A stretch of DNA of 64,000 nucleotides from DATBVX01 sp035263105 (lineage in GTDB: Bacteria > Pseudomonadota > Gammaproteobacteria > Steroidobacterales > Steroidobacteraceae). The notes beneath the pieces are model-generated. The model was not told where the DNA came from. It saw only the letters and a list, made by a program, of their open reading frames with translations, and made no database searches. Of the stretch, positions 9,952 through 19,160 are shown piece after piece. The position numbers and the translations under genes were made by a program. Location: assembly GCA_035263105.1 (NCBI GenBank), contig DATFRO010000021.1, positions 49,020-113,019 of the forward strand, read 5' to 3'. The first letter of the stretch is position 1, and every line of letters begins with the position of its first letter.

Positions 9952-9986
9952 CGCGTGATCGATCACCAGGTGCGATCGATCACGCG
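9952..9986. terminator. 13-bp perfect inverted repeat between two lipoprotein genes
   Basis: CGCGTGATCGATC (9952-9964) and its exact reverse complement (9974-9986) flank a 9-nt loop, starting 11 bp after the upstream stop codon. It could be a transcription terminator or attenuator, although no T-run follows. Each arm contains GATCGATC, so a protein-binding dyad is also possible. Confidence 0.5.
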
Positions 9987-10034
9987 ACACACCGAGCTGA
10001 TTCTCCCGTACTCAATCCCAAGAGGAGCGAACCG

Positions 10035-10253
10035 ATGAAGACCAAATACCTCATGATCGCAGCCCTGCTGTCGCTCTTCGCGCTGGCAGGCTGCAAGCGC
10101 CCGGAGGCGACTCCGCCGGAAACCCCCGCGCCGAGCTCGCAGCCCGAGACACCGCCGCCGGCACAGGAATCTCCGCCGCCCGCCGACCAGGCAACGCCGC
10201 CGTCCGACCAGACGCCGCCGCCTGACAACAGCGGGCAGCCCCCGCAGCAATAG
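10035..10253 (+). CDS. Small proline-rich lipoprotein
   Basis: 72 residues with a strong AGAGGAG ribosome-binding site. Signal MKTKYLMIAALLSLFALAGC ends in a lipobox. The remaining ~52 residues are Pro, Gln, Thr and Glu with repeated PPP and TPP units and no predicted fold. Such tails can act as periplasmic spacers, which is inference. The signal peptide is close to that of the neighbour at 9528. Confidence 0.75.
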   Translation: MKTKYLMIAALLSLFALAGCKRPEATPPETPAPSSQPETPPPAQESPPPADQATPPSDQTPPPDNSGQPPQQ

Positions 10254-10268
10254 CGCGTGAACGCAGCC

Positions 10269-10296
10269 GGGACGGATGTCAGCCGACCTCCGTCCC
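10269..10296. terminator. Stem-loop after the proline-rich lipoprotein gene
   Basis: GGGACGGA (10269-10276) pairs with TCCGTCCC (10289-10296) across a 12-nt loop, 16 bp beyond the stop codon. No T-run follows, so termination would be weak or assisted. Confidence 0.45.
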
Positions 10297-10414
10297 TGCT
10301 TGCGGCTCAGTCCTACGGACGTGGCCATGCGCCATGCGCTGAACTAGTCGCCGAAACTGCCGCAGTGTGTATTGACGCTTACCAACAGGTTCAGTAACGA
10401 CCAGGAGACTTGTG

Positions 10415-10990
10415 ATGAGACGATCATTCACTCTCAGTACGGCAACGGCGCTGATCAGCGCCCTGTTGATCGTGGCGTGCTCGTCGACACCGACACAACG
10501 CAGCGCCGGCGAGACCGTCGATGACGCCACCCTGACCGGCAAGGTCAAGGCCGCGCTCGTCGACAACGACCTCGTCAAGGCGGGCGAAGTCAACGTCGAC
10601 TCGTACCGCGGCGTGGTGCAGCTCAACGGCTTCGTCGGCACGCAGGCGGAGAAGAGCGCGGCGAGCAAGGCGGCGCAGTCGGTGAAAGGCGTGAAGGAAG
10701 TGCGCAACAACCTCGAGGTCAAGTCGGTCGCGATGGCCAATGCCGATGCGGATCGCTCCGCGGGGCAGGTCGTGGACGATGCGACCATCACCGCGAAGGT
10801 GAAGACGGCGCTGATCGAGGACAAGACGACCAAGGCCCACCAGATCAACGTCGACACCAGTTCCGGCATCGTGGAGCTCGGTGGCTTCGTCGACTCGCAG
10901 GAGGCCAAGGACCGCGCCGGTGAAGTGGCGCGTTCGGTGAAGGGCGTGAAGGACGTGAAGAACGACCTGCAGCTCAAGCCGAAGCCCTGA
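10415..10990 (+). CDS. Lipoprotein with two BON domains (OsmY-like)
   Basis: 191 residues. The ATG at 10415 is preferred over the overlapping GTG at 10412 because it gives better spacing to AGGAG (10403-10407). The signal ends in LLIVAC. Two BON domains follow, each opening with VDDATxTxKVKxALxxD and ending in KGVKxVxNxLxxK. BON proteins bind phospholipid or outer-membrane surfaces and are typical osmotic-shock periplasmic proteins. Context with other small lipoproteins and the sigma-54 activator points to an envelope-stress regulon. Confidence 0.92.
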   Translation: MRRSFTLSTATALISALLIVACSSTPTQRSAGETVDDATLTGKVKAALVDNDLVKAGEVNVDSYRGVVQLNGFVGTQAEKSAASKAAQSVKGVKEVRNNLEVKSVAMANADADRSAGQVVDDATITAKVKTALIEDKTTKAHQINVDTSSGIVELGGFVDSQEAKDRAGEVARSVKGVKDVKNDLQLKPKP

Positions 10991-11028
10991 TCGCGACAGC
11001 AACTCACAAAGACGATGTCGAAACTCGA

Positions 11029-11058
11029 GCCGGCGGGGTCGAAGAGGGCCCCGCCGGC
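11029..11058. terminator. Strong GC stem-loop, probable terminator of the BON gene
   Basis: GCCGGCGGGG (11029-11038) pairs perfectly with CCCCGCCGGC (11049-11058) over a 10-nt loop. Additional flanking GTCGAA/TTCGAC (11017-11022/11059-11064) can extend the structure. It lies 38 bp after the stop codon; there is no T-run. Confidence 0.6.
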
Positions 11059-11122
11059 TTCGACGTTATGGGGTAGCCAGCGCGTGGCGCCCGCGTCTCA
11101 CGAGCCGGTGCGGGAGGGTTCG

Positions 11123-12313
11123 ATGCAAGAGATCGACCGGACGTTTTCCGCTCCACGACAACGCAATGCGGGCAAGGTCGCACTGATCGTTCTTGCCGTG
11201 ATTGCAGTGATCGCGGCGTTGCACCTGGGGCGCGAAGTGACGATGCCGATCGGGCTGGCCTTGTTCTTCGCCGTGATTCTCTCGCCTGCTGTCGAGCGTT
11301 TGCGCCGCATGGGCCTGCGCAATGGCATCGCGGCGGCGCTGGTGATGCTCATGGTCGTTGCGGCGCTCGCCACGCTGGTGCAATTCATCAAGGACCCGGC
11401 GCGCGCCTGGTTCGAGCGCGCGCCGAGCGTGCTCACCGACGTCGAGAAAAAGCTGCGACCGCTCCAGCAGGTCGCGACGCGCATCGATAGGGTCGCGGCG
11501 CAGGCGGAACGCGTGACCGGGGCGACAACGGCGTCGACGCCCAACAACACGGGCGACTACCAGGGGCTGCTGCGCAAGGCGCCCGCCGTGGTGTTGCCGG
11601 TGGTCGGCGTCTTTTTCCTGACCTTCTTTCTCCTCGCCTCCGGGCCGCCGCTGCTCGCTCGCGTAGCGACCGGACGACGACGCACCGGCTCGGCGCGCCA
11701 CGGCGTGATCGTCGTGGAGAGCGCGCGGCGCGAGCTGTCGCGCTTTCTCGGCACCATCGCACTCATCAACGTCGGCCTCGGACTTGTGACGACGGGCATT
11801 GCCTACGCGTTCGAGCTGCCCACCCCGGTGCTCTGGGGCGTGATGGCGGCGGTGCTGAACTTCATTCCATACGCCGGTTCAGCAACGACACTCACCGTCA
11901 TCACGATCGTTGCGATCATCACGCACGACACGCTGACGCCCGCGGTCGGAGTGGCGCTGTCCTACCTCACGGCCGCCACCATCGAGGGACAGCTGGTGCA
12001 GCCGCTCGCCCTCGGCCGGCGCCTCGCGCTCAGCCCGCTGATCGTGTTCCTCGGCCTGTGGGTGTGGGGCTGGATCTGGGGCATCGCGGGCCTGCTGCTC
12101 GCGACGCCGATCCTGGTGACGATCAAGGCGGTGAGTTGTCAGATCAGTAGTTGGGGCCCGTTGACGGAATTCCTGAGTCCGTCGGCGGCGCCCGCCATTA
12201 CCTCGAGCGCGCGGGCGTGGCGACGCGCGCGTCGACGGCGACGTGTGCCACGGACAACGGAATCCGCCGCGCTCGCGGCGGCGGAAAGTGAATCGGAGAC
12301 GACCCTCGTCTGA
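11123..12313 (+). CDS. AI-2E family transporter
   Basis: 396 residues from the ATG at 11123, preceded by GGGAGGG; the longer frame runs through the terminator stem and is rejected. The architecture is that of the AI-2E (YdgG/PerM) family: paired N-terminal helices, a soluble insert of about 80 residues, a second bundle with VVLPVVGVFFLTFFLLASG, and the signature LINVGLGLVTTGIAYAFELPTP / NFIPYAGS. Family members are implicated in export of autoinducer-2 or in ion antiport. The last ~45 residues are Arg/Ala/Ser-rich and unlike the family. A second member is at 24514-25629. Confidence 0.9.
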   Translation: MQEIDRTFSAPRQRNAGKVALIVLAVIAVIAALHLGREVTMPIGLALFFAVILSPAVERLRRMGLRNGIAAALVMLMVVAALATLVQFIKDPARAWFERAPSVLTDVEKKLRPLQQVATRIDRVAAQAERVTGATTASTPNNTGDYQGLLRKAPAVVLPVVGVFFLTFFLLASGPPLLARVATGRRRTGSARHGVIVVESARRELSRFLGTIALINVGLGLVTTGIAYAFELPTPVLWGVMAAVLNFIPYAGSATTLTVITIVAIITHDTLTPAVGVALSYLTAATIEGQLVQPLALGRRLALSPLIVFLGLWVWGWIWGIAGLLLATPILVTIKAVSCQISSWGPLTEFLSPSAAPAITSSARAWRRARRRRRVPRTTESAALAAAESESETTLV

Positions 12314-12359
12314 ACGAAGGCAAGGACTCGCCGGATCTTGAAGCGCAAGGAGAGCAATC

Positions 12360-12950
12360 ATGCAGCAGAGAGCAGCGGTACAACGTGACACGTCGGTGAC
12401 CTACAAGGTCCGTGAGTTCAATTTCTCGCGCGTCGAGGGCATTTCCAGCGAGGCGCTGCAGGATCACCTGACGCTCTACAAGGGCTACGTCGAGAACACG
12501 AACCGGCTGCTCAAGGAAATCGAACATGAGGGCGGCAAGGACGCCGAGCATCGCCTCGCGTTCGAGTTCAACGGCATGAAGCTGCACGAGCTGTTCTTCG
12601 AGACGCTCGGCGGGCCGGGCTCGGCGATGCGAACCTCGGGCGTGCTGGCCGAGGCAATGGACATCAGCTACGGCGGCACGAAGGGCTGGCGCGACCGGTT
12701 CCTCGCGGTCGCCAGCACGCGCGGCATCGGCTGGGTGATGAGCGCGCGCGAGGTGGCGACCAACCGACTGCTCACGTTCTGGATCGACGAGCATCACTTC
12801 GGCCTGCCGGCGAACCTGCAACCGGTGATCCTGCTTGACTGCTGGGAGCACGCCTATCTCAAGGACTTCGGCGTGAAGGGTCGCGAGGAGTTCGTCGAGA
12901 CGGTGCTCCACAACTTGAACTGGAGCGTGATCGAGAAGCGCTGCAGCTGA
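12360..12950 (+). CDS. Fe/Mn-type superoxide dismutase
   Basis: 196 residues. All four metal ligands are placed as in the family: His36 (LQDHLTLYKGYV), His76 (GMKLHELFFETLGG), and Asp160/His164 (LDCWEHAYLKDFG). It should convert superoxide to peroxide and oxygen in the cytoplasm, as there is no signal peptide. The N-terminal ~20 residues are unusual for the family, and the commonly conserved WAWL-type segment reads IGWVMSARE, so the protein is a divergent branch. Metal choice cannot be decided by eye. Confidence 0.88.
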   Translation: MQQRAAVQRDTSVTYKVREFNFSRVEGISSEALQDHLTLYKGYVENTNRLLKEIEHEGGKDAEHRLAFEFNGMKLHELFFETLGGPGSAMRTSGVLAEAMDISYGGTKGWRDRFLAVASTRGIGWVMSAREVATNRLLTFWIDEHHFGLPANLQPVILLDCWEHAYLKDFGVKGREEFVETVLHNLNWSVIEKRCS

Positions 12951-12959
12951 CGGTCGCTC

Positions 12960-13475
12960 TTACAAGACCGCCTTCGTCATGTAGTCGACCGCGTTCTTCA
13001 CCGACTGATCCGAGAGATCGGGACGCCCGCCGCGCGGCGGCATGACGCCCCTCGTTCCCTGGAAACCGCTGAGGGCGTGCGCGTACAGCACGCCCTTGCC
13101 CTTCGCGATCCGCCGGCTCCAGGCGTTCGGGTCACCGAACTTCGGCGCGCCCGCCAGCCCCGAGCCGTGGCACGCGACGCAGGTCGACTGGTAGACGTCG
13201 CTCCCGTTCAGGGTGGTGCTCGCCGGACGGGCCGCCACCGCCACGGTGGAGGAGCCTTCCGACGGCGGCGTAGGCATTCCACTGATCGCGAGGCGAGCGA
13301 ACGGCGCGGTGCGCTCGGCAACGGCCGCGAGGCGAGCGGGGTCATCCTTCAATATCCGTTGGTCGCTGCGGTGACCGATGATGCGTGCGGTCACGAAGAA
13401 GCCGAGGATGACGGCGTGCAGCACCACGGCGAGGATCATGAAGCGGGTCCAGAAGCGTGCGTCCTGTGAACTCAT
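12960..13475 (-). CDS. Membrane-anchored class I cytochrome c (c5-like)
   Basis: 171 residues starting at MSSQDARF. One TM helix (FMILAVVLHAVILGFFV) anchors a periplasmic domain. The haem-binding motif is CVACH, followed by G-rich sequence, and the distal Met is in GVMPPRGG. The 'STCVACHGSGLAGAP' and 'MPPRGG' context is typical of cytochrome c5/CccA electron carriers. The partner oxidase is not in the window. Confidence 0.9.
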   Translation of the reverse strand: MSSQDARFWTRFMILAVVLHAVILGFFVTARIIGHRSDQRILKDDPARLAAVAERTAPFARLAISGMPTPPSEGSSTVAVAARPASTTLNGSDVYQSTCVACHGSGLAGAPKFGDPNAWSRRIAKGKGVLYAHALSGFQGTRGVMPPRGGRPDLSDQSVKNAVDYMTKAVL

Positions 13476-13536
13476 GACCGGGGATACAAGCAATCCATGT
13501 GCCAGTCGCACGGCGCGGGTTGCTTGAGTCGCGGGC

Positions 13537-14358
13537 GTGACCGATCATCCGCGCGTGAACGAGACATCGAGCGCCGCGGCATCCGGCGGCAGAATGCCCG
13601 CGCTGTTCGTCGGCCATGGCACGCCGCTGAACGCAATCGAGGACAATGCGTTCAGCCGCGCCTGGCGCGAGCTCGGCGAGCGCGTGCCCATGCCCAGCGC
13701 GATCCTGTGCGTCTCTGCGCACTGGGAAACGCGCGACGTCCATGTGACCGCGGCGCGCGCGCCGGTGACGATTCACGACTTCTATGGTTTTCCACGTGCG
13801 CTCTACGACATCCAGTATCCGGCCCCCGGTGCGCCGGAACTCGCGAGCCGCGTGGTGCGCCTGGTGCAAGGCGCGCAGGTCCGCGCGGACCATGCGCGCG
13901 GCCTCGATCACGGCAGCTGGGCGGTGCTGCGCCTGATGTACCCCGAGGCCAACGTCCCGGTGATCCAGCTGAGTCTCGACACCAGTGAGCCGGCCGCCTT
14001 CCATTACCTGCTCGGGCGCGAGCTCGCCCCGCTCCGTGATGAGGGCATCCTCATCGTCGGCAGTGGCAACGCCGTGCACAATCTCGCGGTGATGGACCGG
14101 GGGCGCAGCTCCGGCTACGACTGGGCGGTGGAATTCAACGACGTGCTCCGCTCGCGGATCGCGGCGCACGAGGATGAGTCGCTCATCGATTACAAGACGC
14201 TGCATCCGGCATCGACGGCAGCGATCCCGACGCCCGAGCATTACCTGCCGCTGCTCTACACACTGGCAGTGCGCAGCGAGGATGAGCCGCTGTCCTTCTT
14301 CAACGACCAGGTGGTCCTCGGATCGATCTCGATGTTGAGCGTGTGGATCGGCCCATGA
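13537..14358 (+). CDS. ygiD: Extradiol ring-cleavage dioxygenase of the 4,5-DOPA dioxygenase family
   Basis: 273 residues from a GTG. The LigB-like fold is shown by the metal-ligand histidines in LFVGHGTPLNAI, CVSAHWET and VGSGNAVHNL, and by LDHGSWAVL and HDFYGFP. YgiD-type enzymes cleave catechol rings such as L-DOPA with Fe or Zn; the physiological substrate is usually unknown. It shares an ATGA stop/start overlap with the next gene, so they are translationally coupled. Confidence 0.9.
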   Translation: MTDHPRVNETSSAAASGGRMPALFVGHGTPLNAIEDNAFSRAWRELGERVPMPSAILCVSAHWETRDVHVTAARAPVTIHDFYGFPRALYDIQYPAPGAPELASRVVRLVQGAQVRADHARGLDHGSWAVLRLMYPEANVPVIQLSLDTSEPAAFHYLLGRELAPLRDEGILIVGSGNAVHNLAVMDRGRSSGYDWAVEFNDVLRSRIAAHEDESLIDYKTLHPASTAAIPTPEHYLPLLYTLAVRSEDEPLSFFNDQVVLGSISMLSVWIGP

Positions 14359-15101
14359 AAAAGAGCGAATCGTCGCGCTCGCGCGAACGCACCAGCGACA
14401 GCCACGTGCGCGTACGGCGCGCGTATTTCGATTGCCGCTTCGGCCAGCTCAACGTGCGCACCGCGTTCCCGGGCAGTGGCGGGTTCGATGAGCGCACGAC
14501 GCTCCTGTGCGTGCACCCGGAGCGCGCGTCGAGCCGCGTGTTTGCCCGCTGGCTGCCGGTGATCGCGCACGATCGCTCGGTGTACGCGCCGGATCTTCCG
14601 GGCTGCGGGGAGTCGGATGCGCCGGAGCGCCAGCCCGCGATCGCGGACTACGCCGCGGCGCTCGGCGACTTCGCGAGCAGCATGCATTTTCGCCAGCTCG
14701 ATGTGCTCGGCTGCGGATCCGGTGGCCTGATCGCCGCGGAGCTGGCGCTCGCCGTGCCACAGATCGTGCGGCACCTGGTGATCGTTCCGTCGGCTGCCGC
14801 CGGCGCCGATGGGCAGGCGGCGGCATTGCATGAGGGCGTGGCGGAGCTCCTGCACAACGGTCCGGCCGCCGAGTGGATCACCGCCGCAGTGCGCGAGTAC
14901 CGTCCGGCCGAACGGCTGGCGCTGGTGAAGCTCCCCACATTGGTGCTGTGCGCCAGGGACGAGGCCGCGGAGGGTGGGCGCGTGCGTCAGGTGCTGCGCG
15001 GAGCACGGAGCGTGGAGGTCGAGCAGCGCGGCGCCGACCTGTTCGGCGCGGCCGGCCAGATCGTGGCGCAGAGGCTGCGCGAGTTCCTCGACGCTCGCTG
15101 A
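14355..15101 (+). CDS. Alpha/beta-hydrolase-fold protein with degenerate catalytic residues
   Basis: 248 residues. The fold is clear from LLCVHPE (oxyanion strand), YAPDLPGCGESD and LVLCARDE. At the nucleophile elbow, where the family has G-x-S-x-G, the sequence is GCGSGG (119-124), placing Gly121 at the nucleophile position with Ser122 shifted by one. The C-terminal 70 residues, where the catalytic His should be, contain no His (VEVEQRGADLF). It may be a non-catalytic binding protein. It overlaps the dioxygenase gene by 4 bp, where a ring-cleavage product hydrolase would be expected. Confidence 0.8.
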   Translation: MKKSESSRSRERTSDSHVRVRRAYFDCRFGQLNVRTAFPGSGGFDERTTLLCVHPERASSRVFARWLPVIAHDRSVYAPDLPGCGESDAPERQPAIADYAAALGDFASSMHFRQLDVLGCGSGGLIAAELALAVPQIVRHLVIVPSAAAGADGQAAALHEGVAELLHNGPAAEWITAAVREYRPAERLALVKLPTLVLCARDEAAEGGRVRQVLRGARSVEVEQRGADLFGAAGQIVAQRLREFLDAR

Positions 15102-15289
15102 CCGGGCTCGAGCGGGCCGACGCCTGCACGGCGATCGACAGCACGGATTTGCCTCGCCCCCGTCCTTATGTTTAGTCTGCTCTTGCCTTTCGCGGGTGGA
15201 TGCGACCCACTGGCGGGAGGGCGGGCCGACCCTGGCGGAGTTCGGCCCGTACGAAAAGACCCTCGGCATCAGAAGGGGGCTCATCGACG

Positions 15290-17737
15290 ATGAGCACACG
15301 AGCAGATCGAAGTCAGGACAAGGAACACGATACCGACAGCACGGACCAGCTGCCTGCGCTGGACGTCGCAGCCATGGAAGCTGCGCAACGCGCGGAAGAA
15401 GGGCTGAGCAGTACGGATACCTGGGTGACCGCTGGGCCCGCCGCGGCGCCCGGCAGCGCGCCCGGCGCCATCTTCGACACGATCCGCACGCTCGAAGCGA
15501 ATCTTCACGCCAAGTCCGAACACACCGCGAATCTCGAACAGCTCCTGACGCGTGCCGAGCGCGAGCGCGATGCGGCCGAGCGCCGGCTGCGCGAACGCGA
15601 GCAGGCGCTGTCGCGCCTGGAACGGGAGATCGAATCGCGCGCCACGGCCCTGAGCCACGCCGAACGCCAGCGCCAGGAAGCCGCCGAAGCGCAGCACAAC
15701 GCCGAGCGCCAGGCGCGCGCGCTGGAAAAGGAGAAGGCGGATCTCCTGAGCCGCCTGACCGATCTCGAGGAGGCGCGCCGCGGGCTCGGCGCCGATCTCG
15801 ACGCACGCGGCGCAACGATCGCGCTCTTCAAGAGCGACCTCGCGGCACGTGCGGAGCAGATCCGCCTGCTCGAGCAGCAGCGCGATGGGCTCGAACTGGA
15901 AAAGGTGACGCTCGCTGACACGCTGCGAGCGCGCGATGCGCGCCTCGCGTTCCTGGACACCGAGATCGCCGCGCGCAACACGCAGATGACGGAGCTCGAG
16001 GGCGTGGTCTCGGGCCGCGACGAAACGCTTGCGCACCTGCGCGGCAAGATCGAGCAACTGCAGGGCGAAGCGCGCGGGCTGCACGAGACCATCACCTCTC
16101 GCGAGCAACACATCCAGTCGCTCGACGACTCGTTGCGCGCGAAAGAAGAAGCGCGCCTCGAACTGGCGCAGGCGCTCCAGGTCCAGGCACAGCAGGCCGC
16201 CAAGATCGATGAGACGGTGCGCGCCAATCAGCAGCAGGTCGAAAGCTGCCTGGAAGCGTTGCAGAGCCTGGAAACCCGCCGCAATTTCTACGATGGCGAG
16301 CTCTTTGTCCGCGAGCAGGAGATCGAGCGCCAACAGGCGCACGCGACGGAACTGCAGGCGGATGTCGCGCGCCAGGCGGGCGAAGTCGGCGCCGTGCAGG
16401 TGCAGCTGCGCGAGCGCGATGCGGTCATCGTGGAATTGAAGGCCGAAATCGCCACGCGCGATTCCGCGCTCAACGAGCGCGCCGCGGAGCTCGGCCGCCT
16501 GCGTGCGGCGACGCACGATTCGGGCGGCGTGATCGCCGACCTCGAGCGGCGCGTGAAAGCGCATGCCGCGGAGATCGTGCGCCTGCAAACCGACCTCGCC
16601 GAACGCGATGCGCGCATCGCGAAGGGACTCGACGATCTGCGCGACGCCGCTGCGCAGGCGCGCGAGCGCGAGCAGGAACAGCATGCGCTGAAGGCCGCGG
16701 CCGATGCCCTGCGCGCACAGCTCGCCGAGCGCGCCACCGAGATCGCAGCCCTGACCGCGGCCTTGCAGGCCGAGCAGAAGCGCGGCGCCGGCTTCGAGGC
16801 GGAAGCGGCGGCACGCACGCGCACCATCGCCGATATCGAGAGCCGCGGACGCATGCAGAACGAGCTCGCCGAGCAGCACGTGCGCGAACTCGACACGTGG
16901 AAAGAGAAGTGGTCGACCATCGCCGCGGCGATCGGCGAGAAGGAAGCGCGCCTCGCGCAGATGGAGACCGACCTGCGGGTGAAGAGCGCGGAAGTCGCGA
17001 CGCGCGCGGAGCGCATCGGCACGCTGCAGAAGACCGTCGACGACCAGGCGGAGACGCTTGGCGCGCTCGAGAAGGAGCTGCGCGAGAAAGCGGAGAGCAT
17101 CGCGCGCCTCGAAGGCGACCTGCGCGCGGCGGAAGACTCCATGTTGCGGCTCGAGTCACAACTGCGGCAGAGGGCCGACCAGGGCTCGATCGCTCAGCGC
17201 ACACTGGAAGAGCAGCGCACGCAGATCCGGCATCTGCAGGACACGCTCGCCACCCGCGATTCCGCGGTTGCCCGACTGGAAGGCGAGCTCAAGGCGAGCA
17301 GCGAGATCATCGGCAACATCCAGCGCGACATCCGCCGCCTCAGCATCGAAGCGCCGCCGCCGTCGCTCCCCGCCGAGCCGGTGGTCGCGCCGGTGCGCGA
17401 GGTCCCGGTGCGCGAGCCCGTCGAACCGGCCTCCGAGTCGCTCACGCGCCTGCTGGTGCGCATCGACGGTGAGGCCGAGATCGTGCACGTCATCAACAAG
17501 AAGACCACCGCGATCGGCCGCACCGACGACAACGACATCCAGATCGACACCAAGTACATAAGCCGCCACCACGCGCGCATCGTGATCGCCGGCACTTCCA
17601 CGGTGGTCGAGGATCTCGGCAGCACCAACGGCGTGTACGTCAACGATCGTCGCGTCAGTCGCCGTCACGCGCTCGAGGATGGCGACCTGCTGATCGTCGG
17701 CAAGACGCAGTTCCGCTTCGCGGTGAAATCGAGCTGA
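15290..17737 (+). CDS. Long coiled-coil protein with C-terminal FHA domain
   Basis: 815 residues from the ATG at 15290 (AAGGGGG upstream). Residues ~60-690 are one continuous heptad-rich helix of Glu, Arg, Ala, Leu and Gln. A Pro-rich linker (EAPPPSLPAEPVVAP) precedes an FHA domain of about 85 residues with IGRTDDNDIQI, SRHHARI and STNGVYVN. FHA domains bind phosphothreonine, so one of the Ser/Thr kinases in this window may mark its partner. There is no TM or signal, so it is likely a cytoplasmic scaffold. I do not recognise a named family. Confidence 0.88.
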   Translation: MSTRADRSQDKEHDTDSTDQLPALDVAAMEAAQRAEEGLSSTDTWVTAGPAAAPGSAPGAIFDTIRTLEANLHAKSEHTANLEQLLTRAERERDAAERRLREREQALSRLEREIESRATALSHAERQRQEAAEAQHNAERQARALEKEKADLLSRLTDLEEARRGLGADLDARGATIALFKSDLAARAEQIRLLEQQRDGLELEKVTLADTLRARDARLAFLDTEIAARNTQMTELEGVVSGRDETLAHLRGKIEQLQGEARGLHETITSREQHIQSLDDSLRAKEEARLELAQALQVQAQQAAKIDETVRANQQQVESCLEALQSLETRRNFYDGELFVREQEIERQQAHATELQADVARQAGEVGAVQVQLRERDAVIVELKAEIATRDSALNERAAELGRLRAATHDSGGVIADLERRVKAHAAEIVRLQTDLAERDARIAKGLDDLRDAAAQAREREQEQHALKAAADALRAQLAERATEIAALTAALQAEQKRGAGFEAEAAARTRTIADIESRGRMQNELAEQHVRELDTWKEKWSTIAAAIGEKEARLAQMETDLRVKSAEVATRAERIGTLQKTVDDQAETLGALEKELREKAESIARLEGDLRAAEDSMLRLESQLRQRADQGSIAQRTLEEQRTQIRHLQDTLATRDSAVARLEGELKASSEIIGNIQRDIRRLSIEAPPPSLPAEPVVAPVREVPVREPVEPASESLTRLLVRIDGEAEIVHVINKKTTAIGRTDDNDIQIDTKYISRHHARIVIAGTSTVVEDLGSTNGVYVNDRRVSRRHALEDGDLLIVGKTQFRFAVKSS

Positions 17738-17765
17738 AAGCGCCCCTGCGCTCGAGCTCCCCGGC

Positions 17766-19070
17766 TCAGAACAGTTGACCCTGCCGATCCTGCGCATCGG
17801 CGGGCGGCCGCGTGCGCAGCGGTTCCGCGTGCGGAGACTCGCCGGGCGCCGCCTGCGCCGACTGCGGCACGACGATCGCCGCGATCTCCTGGACGCTCCG
17901 CCGCTGCACCAGCATGAAGACCAGCAGTGCGAGCAGGTTGCAGCCGAGCACGGTGAACGCCAGCGGGTAGGGGCTGGGATTGGAGATAGCGGCCACGAGC
18001 TGCACGGCGGACGCCGAAACGATCAGCTGCAGGAAACCCGTGAGCCCGGAAGCGGCGCCCGCGATGTCGGGGCGCACGCCGATTGCGCTCGAGGTGGCGT
18101 TCGGCGCGGAGATCGCGTTGGCGAAGCACACCAGCATCGCGGGAAGAAAGAGCGCGGCGGGGTGCCAGATGTGAAGCAGCGCGAACATCGTGAGCAACAG
18201 GCCGCCCGTCAGCGACAGGATCGAGCCGGCGCGCATCATGCGCAGCGCCCCCATGCGCCGTGACAGGCGCGCGGCGGTGAAAAAGCCCGCGAACGAGGCG
18301 CCGGCAGGCAGCATGAAGAGCAGGCCGTAGCGCGACGGAGACATGTGCAGCACGTCGATCGCGACATGCGGCGCGCCGGCGATGAACGTGTACACGGCGG
18401 CGAACAGGAGCGACCCGAACAACGCATACGCGCGGTAGCGGCCGGTGAGCAGGAGCTCGCGGTAGCTCTCGAGCGTGTGCGGACCGCGGCGTGTCGCAGC
18501 GCTCGCCCGGTGCGTTTCCTTGATGCGCAGCTTGGTGAAGATCAGCACCGCGGTGCCAAGCACGATGCACAGCGCAAAGACCAGGCGCCAGCCGGCGAGC
18601 TCCACCGCGAATCCACCGATGGTGGGCGCCACCATCGGCACCACGAGGATCGCGGTCGCGGTGTAGGCGATGCCGCTCGCCGCACGCTCCGGGCCGAACG
18701 CATCCATGAGCGTCGCGCGCGCCACCGCCATGGCTGCCCCGCTCCCGAAGGCCTGCAGGATGCGTGCACCAATCAGGAGCGCGATGCTGTTGGCGAGCAT
18801 GCCGGCGAGGCTCCCGGCGATGAAGAGCGAGAGCCCGGCAAAGATGATCGGGCGGCGTCCGAACCGGTCCGAGAGCGGCGCCACCATCACGTTGCCCGAG
18901 GCAATGGCCAGCATCGAGAGGGTGACGAGGAGCTGGGCGGTGCTGACCGAGGTCGCGAACTGCGCGCGGATGTCCGGGAGCGCGGGCAGGATCGCGTGCA
19001 TCGCGAACGTGCCGAGCGATCCGATCGCGGCGGAGGCAAAGATCAGGCGGCGGGCGAGGAGACGATCCAT
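17766..19070 (-). CDS. Bcr/CflA-type MFS multidrug efflux transporter
   Basis: 434 residues starting at MDRLLARRL. Twelve hydrophobic segments are readable, with DRFGRRP between TM2 and TM3, and the Bcr/CflA signature ILQAFGSGAAMAVARA followed by MVAPTIGGF. It is a proton-driven exporter of drugs or small metabolites. A Pro/Gln-rich tail of ~35 residues follows the last helix. The gene is divergent from ilvA with a 90-bp gap. Confidence 0.92.
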   Translation of the reverse strand: MDRLLARRLIFASAAIGSLGTFAMHAILPALPDIRAQFATSVSTAQLLVTLSMLAIASGNVMVAPLSDRFGRRPIIFAGLSLFIAGSLAGMLANSIALLIGARILQAFGSGAAMAVARATLMDAFGPERAASGIAYTATAILVVPMVAPTIGGFAVELAGWRLVFALCIVLGTAVLIFTKLRIKETHRASAATRRGPHTLESYRELLLTGRYRAYALFGSLLFAAVYTFIAGAPHVAIDVLHMSPSRYGLLFMLPAGASFAGFFTAARLSRRMGALRMMRAGSILSLTGGLLLTMFALLHIWHPAALFLPAMLVCFANAISAPNATSSAIGVRPDIAGAASGLTGFLQLIVSASAVQLVAAISNPSPYPLAFTVLGCNLLALLVFMLVQRRSVQEIAAIVVPQSAQAAPGESPHAEPLRTRPPADAQDRQGQLF

Positions 19071-19160
19071 CTGGCAGCGCGCAGTGTAAGGGAGCGGCGC
19101 GCTGTAGCCCAAAGGCGATTCTTGCTAACTTAACCGCAGGGCGAGGTGTCGCGGGACGGC

